A DNA stretch of 36,586 nt from an uncultured Bacilli bacterium (GTDB taxonomy: Bacteria; Bacillota_I; Bacilli_A; RF39; UBA660), in NCBI GenBank assembly GCA_947629315.1, contig CANRDB010000013.1, positions 1 to 36,586 of the forward strand, written 5' to 3'. The first letter of the stretch is position 1. Every line of letters begins with the position of its first letter. The notes beneath the pieces were generated by a model that had not been told where the DNA came from, did no database searches, and saw only the letters and a list, made by a program, of their open reading frames with translations. Of the stretch, positions 23,598-30,491 are shown piece after piece. Made by a program: the position numbers and the translations under genes.

Positions 23598-23620
23598 ATC
23601 ATCACCAACTCCATTATAGC

Positions 23621-23647
23621 ACATTTTCTTACTACTATCATATAATG
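23621..23647 (+). promoter_or_regulatory. possible mother-cell (sigma-E/K) promoter of the Met/Pro-rich gene
   Basis: AC (23621-23622), 16 bases, CATATAATG (23639-23647): one mismatch to the sigma-K pattern and one to the sigma-E -10. The same bases contain TATAAT, but no sigma-A -35 is seen 16-18 bases upstream. Assignment is uncertain. Confidence 0.35.
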
Positions 23648-23667
23648 AATTAGACTAGGAGGGAATT

Positions 23668-23955
23668 ATGAAAAAAGATAGAAATTGTTCAGGGGCCAAT
23701 ATGCCTATGTACGGGATGGCTATGCCTATGCCTATGCCACCTACTCCACCAATGATGTCCAATATGACCTATTCAACACCAATCTACACGACTAATACTG
23801 GTAATACCTACAGTACCTATAACAATATCGAACAACAGATGAATAACATGCAACAACAAATCAATATGTTAGAAAATAGAGTGAATAAATTAGAAGGAAA
23901 AACGACTTCTTCTATCACCAACAAATATAGTGATTCCAACTATTACATGTTATAA
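23668..23955 (+). CDS. Met/Pro-rich small protein, possible spore-coat-associated
   Basis: A 95-aa protein with three parts: a Met/Pro/Gly-rich head (residues 10-32, 'MPMYGMAMPMPMPPTPPMM'), a Tyr/Thr/Asn stretch and a Gln/Asn coiled coil (about 53-75, 'IEQQMNNMQQQINMLENRVN'), ending 'NYYML'. AGGAGGG precedes its ATG. Low-complexity Met/Pro/Tyr proteins next to spore genes are often coat or crust proteins, and it sits 43 bases before sspI with a possible mother-cell promoter. No firm family assignment. Confidence 0.7.
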   Translation: MKKDRNCSGANMPMYGMAMPMPMPPTPPMMSNMTYSTPIYTTNTGNTYSTYNNIEQQMNNMQQQINMLENRVNKLEGKTTSSITNKYSDSNYYML

Positions 23956-23978
23956 ATTTTCAAAAGAAAGTCATACTA
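23948..23978 (+). promoter_or_regulatory. sigma-G-like promoter of sspI
   Basis: TGTTAT (23948-23953), 18 bases, then CATACTA (23972-23978), an exact match to the sigma-G -10. The -35 is close to TGnATA. It falls in the 43-base gap before sspI, so sspI likely has its own forespore promoter. Confidence 0.6.
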
Positions 23979-23998
23979 GTAATAGAAAGGACGGAACT

Positions 23999-24202
23999 AT
24001 GAACATTGACATTAGAAAAAGTATTCGAACCAATTTTCAAACATCGGATGAACAAGAAATTTTAACAGCTATTACTTCCTCTATTCAAGATGGAGACGAA
24101 GTCACTTTACCAGGATTGGGAGTCTTCTTTGAAATCTTATGGCAAAATAGTAGTAGTGAAGAACAAACCAAGATGGTACGTACCCTAAAAAATAACTTGT
24201 AA
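23999..24202 (+). CDS. sspI: small acid-soluble spore protein SspI
   Basis: A 67-aa protein matching the SspI family from end to end: 'MNIDIRKSIRTNFQ' start, 'EILTAITSSIQDGDEVTLPGLGVFFEILW' with the invariant LPGLGV-FE-W core, and 'MVRTLKNNL' end. SspI is a minor forespore protein of the dormant spore. ATG 23999 is chosen for AAAGGACGG upstream and the family start; the frame to 23930 overlaps the previous gene. It ends in a bidirectional terminator shared with glyS. Confidence 0.92.
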   Translation: MNIDIRKSIRTNFQTSDEQEILTAITSSIQDGDEVTLPGLGVFFEILWQNSSSEEQTKMVRTLKNNL

Positions 24203-24213
24203 AAGTTATCATA

Positions 24214-24245
24214 AAACCTCATTAGAGATTTCTAACGAGGTTTTT
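24214..24245. terminator. terminator between sspI and glyS
   Basis: AAACCTC-ATTAGA (24214-24226) pairs with TCTAAC-GAGG-TTT (24231-24243), with one mismatched/wobble position, then TTTTT. A-run before and T-run after make it usable for both converging genes. Confidence 0.8.
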
Positions 24246-24251
24246 GAATGA

Positions 24252-25622
24252 TTAAAACTGAATTCTTTCTTGAATATAATCCACTAACTGGTCGAGAGCA
24301 ACTACATCCTGTTCCATCGTATCCCTATTTCTGACGGTAACGGTATTCTTTTGAATCGTATCATCATCGACAGTTACACAGAAAGGAGTTCCGGCAATAT
24401 CTTGTCTACGATAGCGTTTCCCAATAGAAGCAGTCTCATCATAAGTCGTTGAAAAGTGATGAGATAATTCCTGATACAATTCATTTGCCACTTCCCCATG
24501 ATATTTTTTATTGAGTGGGAAAACAGCTACCTTATAAGGCGCTAACGCAGGATGAATATGCATAACTTCTCTCGTTTCCCCATTTTCAAGAGTCTGTTCT
24601 TCATAGGCATTATCGAGAATGGTAAGAGTCAAACGATCGCAACCTACTGTGGATTCAATGATATAAGGAATATATTTCTCATTGGTCTCTGGGTCAAGAT
24701 ATTCTTGAGAGACAGTAGAATACTCTTGATGACGAGATAAATCATAATTCGTGCGATTATGAGTTCCATTGAGTTCTCCCCAACCAAAACAGAATTGATA
24801 TTCAATATCACAAGCCGCTTTCGCATAGAACGCTAACTTCTCATGATCATGGTATCTTAATTTTTCTTCGGGAATTCCTAAATCCATAAAGAACTTTTTC
24901 GCATATTCCTTAAAATAATCATAAAGTTCGGTATCCTCTCCCTCACGGCAGAATGTTTGATACTCCATCTGTTCAAACTCAATCGTACGGAAAGTAAAGT
25001 TTCCAGGAGTTATTTCATTACGAAAAGCCTTTCCAACTTGACCAATACTAAAAGGAAGTTTCGCACGCATCGTCCTTTGCACATTTAAAAAGTTAGTATA
25101 CTCTCCTTGAGCATTTTCTGGACGTAGGTACACCTTGTTCTTACCATCATCCGTTACTCCACGATGAGTTTCAAACATTAAATTAAATTGACGAATATCG
25201 GTATAATCACTTTTTCCACAGTTTGGACATGGCACTTTATGTTCTCTAATGTAGGAAATCATCTCCTCTTGTGTCATACCATCTGCATGAGCAGTTTCAT
25301 CAAAATCATTGATTAAATTGTCCGCTCTATGTCTTACTTTACAATGCTTACAATCAATTAAAGGATCTGAGAAACTAGCAACATGTCCACTCGCTTCCCA
25401 TACTCTTGGATGCATCAAAATAGCCGCATCCACCTCATAAGCATTCGGACGTTCCTGAATAAAGCGTTTCCGCCAAGCATCCTTGATATTATTTTTCAGT
25501 TTACTACCTAGTGGACCGTAATCCCATGTATTGGCAAGTCCTCCATAAATTTCACTTCCTTGAAAAATAAATCCATACGTTTTACAAACATTCACTAATT
25601 TTTCCATCGTTAATTTTTCCAT
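24252..25622 (-). CDS. glyS: glycyl-tRNA synthetase, single-chain class II type
   Basis: A 456-aa enzyme charging tRNA-Gly. It has the family start 'MEKLTMEKLVNVCKTYGF', 'GSEIYGGLANTWDYGPLG', zinc-type cysteines ('CKHCKVRHR' and 'CPNCG'), motif 2 'FRNEITPGNFTFRTIEFEQME', motif 3 'STVGCDRLTLTIL', and a C-terminal anticodon-binding domain from 'LAPYKVAVFPL'. Length is that of the alpha-2 enzyme of Bacilli. It is downstream of an unknown gene and a T-box-type leader of the Gly kind, so it is probably controlled by uncharged tRNA-Gly. AGAGGG precedes the ATG. Confidence 0.96.
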   Translation of the reverse strand: MEKLTMEKLVNVCKTYGFIFQGSEIYGGLANTWDYGPLGSKLKNNIKDAWRKRFIQERPNAYEVDAAILMHPRVWEASGHVASFSDPLIDCKHCKVRHRADNLINDFDETAHADGMTQEEMISYIREHKVPCPNCGKSDYTDIRQFNLMFETHRGVTDDGKNKVYLRPENAQGEYTNFLNVQRTMRAKLPFSIGQVGKAFRNEITPGNFTFRTIEFEQMEYQTFCREGEDTELYDYFKEYAKKFFMDLGIPEEKLRYHDHEKLAFYAKAACDIEYQFCFGWGELNGTHNRTNYDLSRHQEYSTVSQEYLDPETNEKYIPYIIESTVGCDRLTLTILDNAYEEQTLENGETREVMHIHPALAPYKVAVFPLNKKYHGEVANELYQELSHHFSTTYDETASIGKRYRRQDIAGTPFCVTVDDDTIQKNTVTVRNRDTMEQDVVALDQLVDYIQERIQF

Positions 25623-25689
25623 GATAATCCCTCTTTCTTTAACTTCTTTTACAATAACTTAAAACTTTTTCTAACGATTTTGGACATTC

Positions 25690-26418
25690 CTAATATCCTA
25701 CTAATTTCATACTATTTTCATTGTAAGCAACACATTCTTTGCCATTCCATTCGGCATGGGAAAATGGGCCATACGTATCCACAAAACAATCAATCATCGA
25801 TAGAACATTTTGAGCATCCTCAAGAGATACCTTTCCTTGTTTTCCTACTTGCACACTATAATATGCTGATTGCGGAGGATGAAAGAATCCGCAAGTGGCT
25901 TCTTGTTCTAGAAATACACTTCTTCCTTGTCGATAAGGATTTTCATATAACTGTATTAAGAGATGCTTCGCCTCTTTATTTTCCAATTTTGCTTTGACGA
26001 AAGAAAGAGAATCCCGTTTACTCCTCTCATCGAATTGATGAATCGTATTGACAAAAACTCTTCTAGCATAATCTGTCAAATATAGCGTAAAAGACTCGGT
26101 TTCTAGTTTCGTACATTCTTTATAAAACCGGCGAAAGGAAGGTGGTAACAACAAATTAGTTCCTTGCGTAAAACCGGTAATCCATTCTCCTTTTAATCGT
26201 TCTCGTAACAGTGTTTCGATGAATTTTTTGCCACCGGTTTGAGAACTCAATACTAGTTCTTCCTCCACCTGTTCAGAAAAATCAGAAGGGCATTCTTGTA
26301 ACGATATTTTTAAACTGATTTCGATTCCTTCCCTTTTTCGTTTTTGAACAGTCTTACAAACTACTATTAAACGATCAATTTGATAGTCTAATAAATCAGA
26401 TACTCCTACTTTTTCCAT
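25690..26418 (-). CDS. protein of unknown function, first gene behind the T-box leader
   Basis: A 242-aa protein that I do not recognise. It starts MEKVGVSDLLDYQIDR after a perfect AGGAGG and has no signal peptide or membrane helix. Visible segments include 'VVCKTVQKRKREG', 'SSQTGGKKFIETLLRERLKGEW', 'VKAKLENKEAKHLLIQLYENP', 'EATCGFFHPPQSAYYSVQVG' and 'PFSHAEWNGKECVAYN'. Basic clusters suggest nucleic-acid contact, but no motif proves it. It stands directly after the T-box terminator and 67 bases before glyS, so it is likely co-regulated with glycine charging. A role in tRNA or glycine metabolism is inference only. Confidence 0.65.
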   Translation of the reverse strand: MEKVGVSDLLDYQIDRLIVVCKTVQKRKREGIEISLKISLQECPSDFSEQVEEELVLSSQTGGKKFIETLLRERLKGEWITGFTQGTNLLLPPSFRRFYKECTKLETESFTLYLTDYARRVFVNTIHQFDERSKRDSLSFVKAKLENKEAKHLLIQLYENPYRQGRSVFLEQEATCGFFHPPQSAYYSVQVGKQGKVSLEDAQNVLSMIDCFVDTYGPFSHAEWNGKECVAYNENSMKLVGY

Positions 26419-26434
26419 AATTCCTCCTAAAAGC

Positions 26435-26555
26435 AAAAAAACTCCTAGAACAGTATAGGGACGAATAATATCCGCGGTTCCACCCTATTTATTCTAGAAG
26501 AATCTCTTATTCCTGTATCGCTCTGGGTTGCCAAGCCCGTCAATGCTTACAAATT
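26435..26555 (-). promoter_or_regulatory. compact T-box-type leader upstream of the unknown gene and glyS
   Basis: The T-box core AGGGTGGAACCGCG is at 26473-26486 (minus strand), followed by CGTCCCTA closing the antiterminator. An alternative long stem pairs 26492-26500 with 26442-26450 and CCCTA/TAGGG inside, ending in seven Ts (26435-26441): a terminator. TGGA fits a U73 discriminator, as in tRNA-Gly, matching glyS. A short stem III (GAAT...ATTC, 26500-26512) precedes the core. From the predicted start near 26555 only about 70 bases precede the core, much less than a normal stem I, and I cannot pick a specifier codon reliably. Confidence 0.8.
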
Positions 26556-26561
26556 ACTATT

Positions 26562-26590
26562 AGTTTATACTTTCTTTTTAGAAAAGTCAA
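26562..26590 (-). promoter_or_regulatory. sigma-A promoter of the T-box/glyS operon
   Basis: TTGACT (26585-26590, minus strand), 17-base spacer, TAAACT (26562-26567), just after the recO stop. TATAAA at 26564-26569 is an alternative -10. This caps leader length at about 115-120 bases. Confidence 0.6.
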
Positions 26591-26611
26591 GCGTTAGATA
26601 CTACCTTCTTT

Positions 26612-27349
26612 TTAAAGAATTTGCGTTAATTCTCGTACAAAATTCTTACTTTTTAAATAAAGACCGGTATAGCGATCATAATACTGATCTAAAAATTCAT
26701 TGATTTCTTTTTTCACATCTTCATGTACATCTAATTTTTCTATTTTACTGATATCCACATAATAATACATCCGAATTAACTGAATAGCCTTCTTAGAGAT
26801 AATCGGTTCATTCGTCCGACACTTTGTACAAAGATATCCCCCTTTATCACTCGAAAGAGTAATGATTCCCGTCTTGTTACCACAGACCGCACAACCATCT
26901 AAAACAGGTAATACACCGAGATAATCAAGATATTTTAATTCGACCATATTGATAATGACGAGAGGATCAAATCCCTCATTGATTTTGAAAAGACTATCGA
27001 TTAAAAAAGCATAGATAGTGGTATAAAGAGAGGTCTGTTTGACAACTTGCTCGGATAAGTCAATGAGAAACGAAGCATAACTTACTTTCGTAATATCTTT
27101 TTTAATCTGTTTAAAAGGATCAATAATCGATACCTCCGAGAGAATGGATAGTTTGTCTTTTTTATAATAGATAGAAAAACGACCATAACTTAATTTATCC
27201 GTCACACTCCGAAGAGGACTTTTTAAAGTACGGCAACCCCGAACCATCATCCCAATAATTCCATGTTCTTTCGTGAATACCTGAATAATCTTACTCGTTT
27301 CTCCATATGGTTTTTCACTAACGACAATACCTTCTACTACTTCTATCAT
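26612..27349 (-). CDS. recO: DNA repair protein RecO
   Basis: A 245-aa recombination mediator that loads RecA with RecR. An N-terminal OB fold starts 'MIEVVEGIVVSEKPYGETSKII' with 'GIIGMMVRGCRTLKSPL'. A C-terminal helical domain carries a zinc motif C-A-V-C-G...C-T-K-C-R (about residues 154-178). It ends at 'FVRELTQIL'. It follows the DUF1653 gene by 3 bases; GGTGAT precedes its ATG. Confidence 0.94.
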   Translation of the reverse strand: MIEVVEGIVVSEKPYGETSKIIQVFTKEHGIIGMMVRGCRTLKSPLRSVTDKLSYGRFSIYYKKDKLSILSEVSIIDPFKQIKKDITKVSYASFLIDLSEQVVKQTSLYTTIYAFLIDSLFKINEGFDPLVIINMVELKYLDYLGVLPVLDGCAVCGNKTGIITLSSDKGGYLCTKCRTNEPIISKKAIQLIRMYYYVDISKIEKLDVHEDVKKEINEFLDQYYDRYTGLYLKSKNFVRELTQIL

Positions 27350-27352
27350 AAA

Positions 27353-27616
27353 TCACCGAAAACTAATATTATCGTCCACTAATTCAAAACGATATTCTTG
27401 AACACAGTTTGGATATTTCGTTTTATCAACTTTTTCTTGAAACAAATCATAAGAACGAACCCAAACAGCTCGATCCCGTCCTAAAGATTCATAGACCACT
27501 AATGACTTTGGTTCCCCATTGACTTGGTTTTCTGAATCTTTAGCAATACAAAGAACGCGGTAATAACTACCACTCATATGTCTATAAATTTTACCGACGA
27601 TTACTTCCCTGTTCAT
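27353..27616 (-). CDS. DUF1653-type small protein
   Basis: An 87-aa protein with the DUF1653 pattern: 'VGKIYRHMSGSYYRVLCIAKDSE', 'LVVYESLGRDRAVWVRSYDLFQEKV', giving the G-x-Y-R-H...Y-x-V...V-Y...W-V-R order. Family function is unknown. It overlaps yqzL by 26 bases, with AGGAGAG inside yqzL as its ribosome site, and precedes recO by 3. It is inserted between yqzL and recO, which are adjacent in Bacillus. Confidence 0.82.
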   Translation of the reverse strand: MNREVIVGKIYRHMSGSYYRVLCIAKDSENQVNGEPKSLVVYESLGRDRAVWVRSYDLFQEKVDKTKYPNCVQEYRFELVDDNISFR

Positions 27617-27704
27617 CCTGCTCTCTCCTTAACATCTCTTTATATCTCATATAATATTCTATTTTTCCCGTATGCACAAATAAACTCCATAATAAGTCTT
27701 TCAT
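27591..27704 (-). CDS. yqzL: YqzL-like 37-aa protein
   Basis: A 37-aa ORF beginning MKDLLWSLFVHTGKIEYYMR. This matches the YqzL pattern (W-x-x-F-x-x-T-G-x-I-x-x-Y-x-x-Y/F-K), and YqzL lies between era and recO in Bacillus, exactly as here. GGTGAT precedes its ATG by 5 bases. It overlaps the DUF1653 gene. Function unknown. Confidence 0.85.
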   Translation of the reverse strand: MKDLLWSLFVHTGKIEYYMRYKEMLRREQDEQGSNRR

Positions 27705-27749
27705 ATTATCACCTACTACATAATGGGAAAAAAGATAAGATTTTATACA

Positions 27750-28637
27750 CTATTCTTCAAATTCATGAAATCCATATTCCTCTAAATATTTCTCTTTATC
27801 CCGCCAATCCTTGACGGTCTTACAACGAAGTTCTAGATAGACACTACGGTTTAACAATTTCTCTAAATCGTATCTAGCTCGTGTGCCTATCGTCTTAATC
27901 ATCGTTCCTCCCTTACCGATAATAATCTTCTTAAGAGAATCCCGGTCAACGATAATATCTACATAGATTGTATAACTTGTCTTTCCTACCTCTACTGCAG
28001 TGGTAAGACAAGTAAGAGAATGGGGAACTTCTTCCTCCGTTAACTCCATCACTTTTTCCCGGACAATTTCAGACATCATAAATTCTAAAGAACGATTCGT
28101 AATATCGGATTCTCCGTAGTAACGGACACTATCTGGTAAATAGGTTCTTAGTGTCTTGATTAGTTCTTCTATATTCTTCTTTTTTAAAGCAGAAAGAGGG
28201 ATAATTTCCTGAAAAGGATAGAGTTCCTTATATTCCAAAATTTTATTCATAATCTCTTCTTTGGAAAGTTTATCGATTTTATTTAGTATCAATAAAACAG
28301 GCTTATCTACTTGTTTTAATTTTTCAAGAACAAATAAGTCACCTTTTCCTAATGGCTCACTCGCATCCACTAAAAAAAGTAAAACATCCGCATCTTGCAT
28401 GCTGTAGTAAGCTTGTCGATTGAGAACTTCCCCTAATTTATGATTAGGCTTATGAATACCAGGCGTATCTAAAAAGACCATCTGGGTATCTTCATCATTA
28501 TATATTCCTTGAATAATATTGCGAGTCGTCTGTGGTTTAGAGGTAGTAATCGCTACCTTTTTTCCGACAATCGTATTGACTAACGTACTCTTTCCTACGT
28601 TAGGACGACCAATCAAACTAACGAATCCACTACGCAT
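27750..28637 (-). CDS. era: GTPase Era
   Basis: A 295-aa ribosome-assembly GTPase binding the 3' end of 16S rRNA. G1 is G10-R-P-N-V-G-K-S-T18, G3 D57-T-P-G60, G4 N119-K-I-D122, followed by a KH domain ('IIGKGGTMIKTIGTRARYDLEKLL'). Length and motifs are complete. It overlaps cdd by 8 bases, showing translational coupling. Confidence 0.97.
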   Translation of the reverse strand: MRSGFVSLIGRPNVGKSTLVNTIVGKKVAITTSKPQTTRNIIQGIYNDEDTQMVFLDTPGIHKPNHKLGEVLNRQAYYSMQDADVLLFLVDASEPLGKGDLFVLEKLKQVDKPVLLILNKIDKLSKEEIMNKILEYKELYPFQEIIPLSALKKKNIEELIKTLRTYLPDSVRYYGESDITNRSLEFMMSEIVREKVMELTEEEVPHSLTCLTTAVEVGKTSYTIYVDIIVDRDSLKKIIIGKGGTMIKTIGTRARYDLEKLLNRSVYLELRCKTVKDWRDKEKYLEEYGFHEFEE

Positions 28638-29022
28638 GATTTAAATCATCCGAAGAAAATGGGTAAGGACAAAGTTCCTCTACCGTATGAATTTCTTCTT
28701 CTCCCTTTGGATTCATACAAATGATAGGACAATCTTTTTCAAATAGTTCACTGATGACCATCCGACAGACAAAGCAAGGCATTCCAATTTTCTCACTATC
28801 ACACATCACATATAAACTTTGAAAATCATATCGACGATATCCAGCAGAAATCGCTCCTAAAATCGCACTTCTCTCCGCACAAATCGTTGCGCCATACGAT
28901 GCATTCTCTACATTCACTCCGTGAAAATGAGTACCATCTTTCATCACAGCTACTGCCGCTACCCGAAAATGGGAATAAGGACTATAACTGTGCTCTAATA
29001 ACTGTATCAATTCTTCTTTCAT
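28630..29022 (-). CDS. cdd: cytidine deaminase
   Basis: A 130-aa homotetramer-type deaminase converting cytidine or deoxycytidine to the uridine form. The zinc and proton-shuttle motifs are C-A-E-R ('ATICAERSAI', about residue 47-56) and P-C-F-V-C near 81. The start 'LLEHSYSPYSHFRVAAV' is typical. It sits 7 bases after dgkA and overlaps era, the Bacillus order. Confidence 0.95.
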   Translation of the reverse strand: MKEELIQLLEHSYSPYSHFRVAAVAVMKDGTHFHGVNVENASYGATICAERSAILGAISAGYRRYDFQSLYVMCDSEKIGMPCFVCRMVISELFEKDCPIICMNPKGEEEIHTVEELCPYPFSSDDLNHA

Positions 29023-29029
29023 ACTTCAC

Positions 29030-29446
29030 CTACCAAAAATTTTCTACTAATTCTATCATTTTAGGGACATACATCACTAATGTCACAAGGACCGCTACAC
29101 AAGAACAAACTCCGGTTGCCGCACTTCCACAATCTTTCGCAATCTTAACGAGAGGATTGTATTCTGGACTCACTAAATCACAAATTGCCTCAATTGCCGT
29201 ATTCACTAATTCAAAGGCTAAAATAGAGAGCAAAACAAGAACAATCACTAACCATTCCATAGGATTTAGTTGTAACATCCAAGCTCCCGCCAATAACACT
29301 ACAGCGGAAATAAGGTGAAAAATCGCACTTCTTTCATATTTGTAGAAATAGACTAGACCATTCCAAGAATTTTTCATTACCCCCATAAAGGCCCGAATAC
29401 CACAATCTCTTCGATTATTTTTTTTATTTGGTAATTCCGCATTCAT
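29030..29446 (-). CDS. dgkA: undecaprenol/diacylglycerol kinase, DgkA family
   Basis: A 138-aa membrane kinase with three hydrophobic helices and the family motif 'AFELVNTAIEAICDLV' and 'AKDCGSAATGVCS'. In Gram-positives this family phosphorylates undecaprenol for wall synthesis. It overlaps ybeY by 23 bases, with AGGAG in ybeY as ribosome site, and precedes cdd. Confidence 0.93.
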   Translation of the reverse strand: MNAELPNKKNNRRDCGIRAFMGVMKNSWNGLVYFYKYERSAIFHLISAVVLLAGAWMLQLNPMEWLVIVLVLLSILAFELVNTAIEAICDLVSPEYNPLVKIAKDCGSAATGVCSCVAVLVTLVMYVPKMIELVENFW

Positions 29447-29870
29447 TCAATATCAACTCCTGTAAAGCAAACATCTCTTTTTCCTCTTCTGGTTCCATAT
29501 GATCATACCCAAGAAGATGAAGTAATCCATGAATCGTTAAAAAACAAATTTCTCTTTTTAAACTATGTCCATAACTAACAGCTTGCTCCTTAGCTTTATC
29601 AATGGAGATATAGATATCTCCTAATACTCTAATAGAGGTAGGTACAAATGTATCATCGTCTTCTAAAGCAAAAGAAATGACATCTGTTGGTCTATCTACT
29701 CCCCGATACTCTTTATTCAACTGATGAATGGTATCATTATCGACCACGATAACATTGAATAAAACATTCTCTAGTTTGAGATAGGAAACAGCGAATTCCA
29801 GTAAGTTTCGTACATCGACTAATTCCGCAATATTTTCCTCAGTATTATTAATAATTTCATACGAGTTCAT
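29424..29870 (-). CDS. ybeY: endoribonuclease YbeY
   Basis: A 148-aa zinc-dependent RNase for 16S rRNA 3'-end maturation and quality control. The signature H-G-L-L-H-L-L-G-Y-D-H is present (about residues 114-124), and 'LNKEYRGVDRPTDVISF' is typical. It is first of the ybeY-dgkA-cdd-era-yqzL-DUF1653-recO operon, with a strong promoter. Confidence 0.96.
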   Translation of the reverse strand: MNSYEIINNTEENIAELVDVRNLLEFAVSYLKLENVLFNVIVVDNDTIHQLNKEYRGVDRPTDVISFALEDDDTFVPTSIRVLGDIYISIDKAKEQAVSYGHSLKREICFLTIHGLLHLLGYDHMEPEEEKEMFALQELILNECGITK

Positions 29871-29891
29871 ACATCCCTCACTCCTATTCTT

Positions 29892-29920
29892 ATTATACCG
29901 AATTAATTTTATTTTGACAA
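29892..29920 (-). promoter_or_regulatory. sigma-A promoter of the ybeY-to-recO operon
   Basis: TTGTCA (29915-29920, minus strand), 17-base spacer, perfect TATAAT (29892-29897), 22 bases before the ybeY ATG. It starts next to the terminator of the vanZ gene. Confidence 0.8.
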
Positions 29921-29947
29921 GAAAAAAGAAAGGCTATTCCTCCTTTC
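29921..29947 (-). terminator. terminator of the yqfC-yqfD-vanZ operon
   Basis: GAAAGG (29928-29933) and CCTTTC (29942-29947) form a 6-bp stem, followed on the minus strand by TTTTTTC (complement of 29921-29927). It overlaps the vanZ-like stop codon. Confidence 0.65.
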
Positions 29948-30491
29948 GGTCAGGAGTTTTTTCTTTCTTTCTAGTAAACAATTTTCCCAATTGATAAAGA
30001 AACCAATAAATGAGATAACCAAATAATCCTCCCATGACATTTAAAAGGATATCATCGATATCAAATACACGACCAATTTGAAGTTGCATAAATTCAATGG
30101 TACAAGATAAAATGCACGTTAAAAGGAGGACAATCGATAGTCTTCTCTCCTTGAGAACATAGGAGACAAAAAATCCATAAGGAACAAATAGTAACAGATT
30201 TCCTAACACATTTTTTAAAAATAAACGACTGCCAAAGGAATAGCGAAACATTTCTCGAAAAGGATAGAAATTAAAACGCATCACCCAAGGACCATCGATA
30301 TCCTGAAACGTTACAACATAGAATAGACATACAATATAGATGATAAAAACAAGCGAAAGTAATTCATGGACAATATGACACCGAACACGATGTTTGAAAA
30401 GGTAGGTAATCCGCAAAGTAATGGCAATGACAGAACAGATGACAACCGTTGGAAGTGCCCCACCAAAAATATCAAGTATGGTCTCCTTCAT
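29934..30491 (-). CDS. VanZ-family membrane protein
   Basis: A 185-aa polytopic protein with about five membrane helices and the VanZ pattern: 'NFYPFREM', 'NVLGNLLLFVPYGFF', 'GRVFDIDDILLNVMGGLFGYLIY'. VanZ-like proteins are linked to teicoplanin tolerance and other envelope tasks, mostly unknown. ATG 30489-30491 follows GGAGG by 6 bases, so the longer frame is rejected. It overlaps yqfD by 20 bases, so it is in the yqfC-yqfD operon, in the place where Bacillus has phoH and yqfF. Confidence 0.85.
   Translation of the reverse strand: MKETILDIFGGALPTVVICSVIAITLRITYLFKHRVRCHIVHELLSLVFIIYIVCLFYVVTFQDIDGPWVMRFNFYPFREMFRYSFGSRLFLKNVLGNLLLFVPYGFFVSYVLKERRLSIVLLLTCILSCTIEFMQLQIGRVFDIDDILLNVMGGLFGYLIYWFLYQLGKLFTRKKEKTPDRKEE

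Noticed and set aside
26513-26555. Reading GAC or GGC as the T-box specifier codon
   Set aside because: Several foldings are possible by eye and no clear specifier loop with flanking motifs appears. The amino acid is inferred only from TGGA and glyS.
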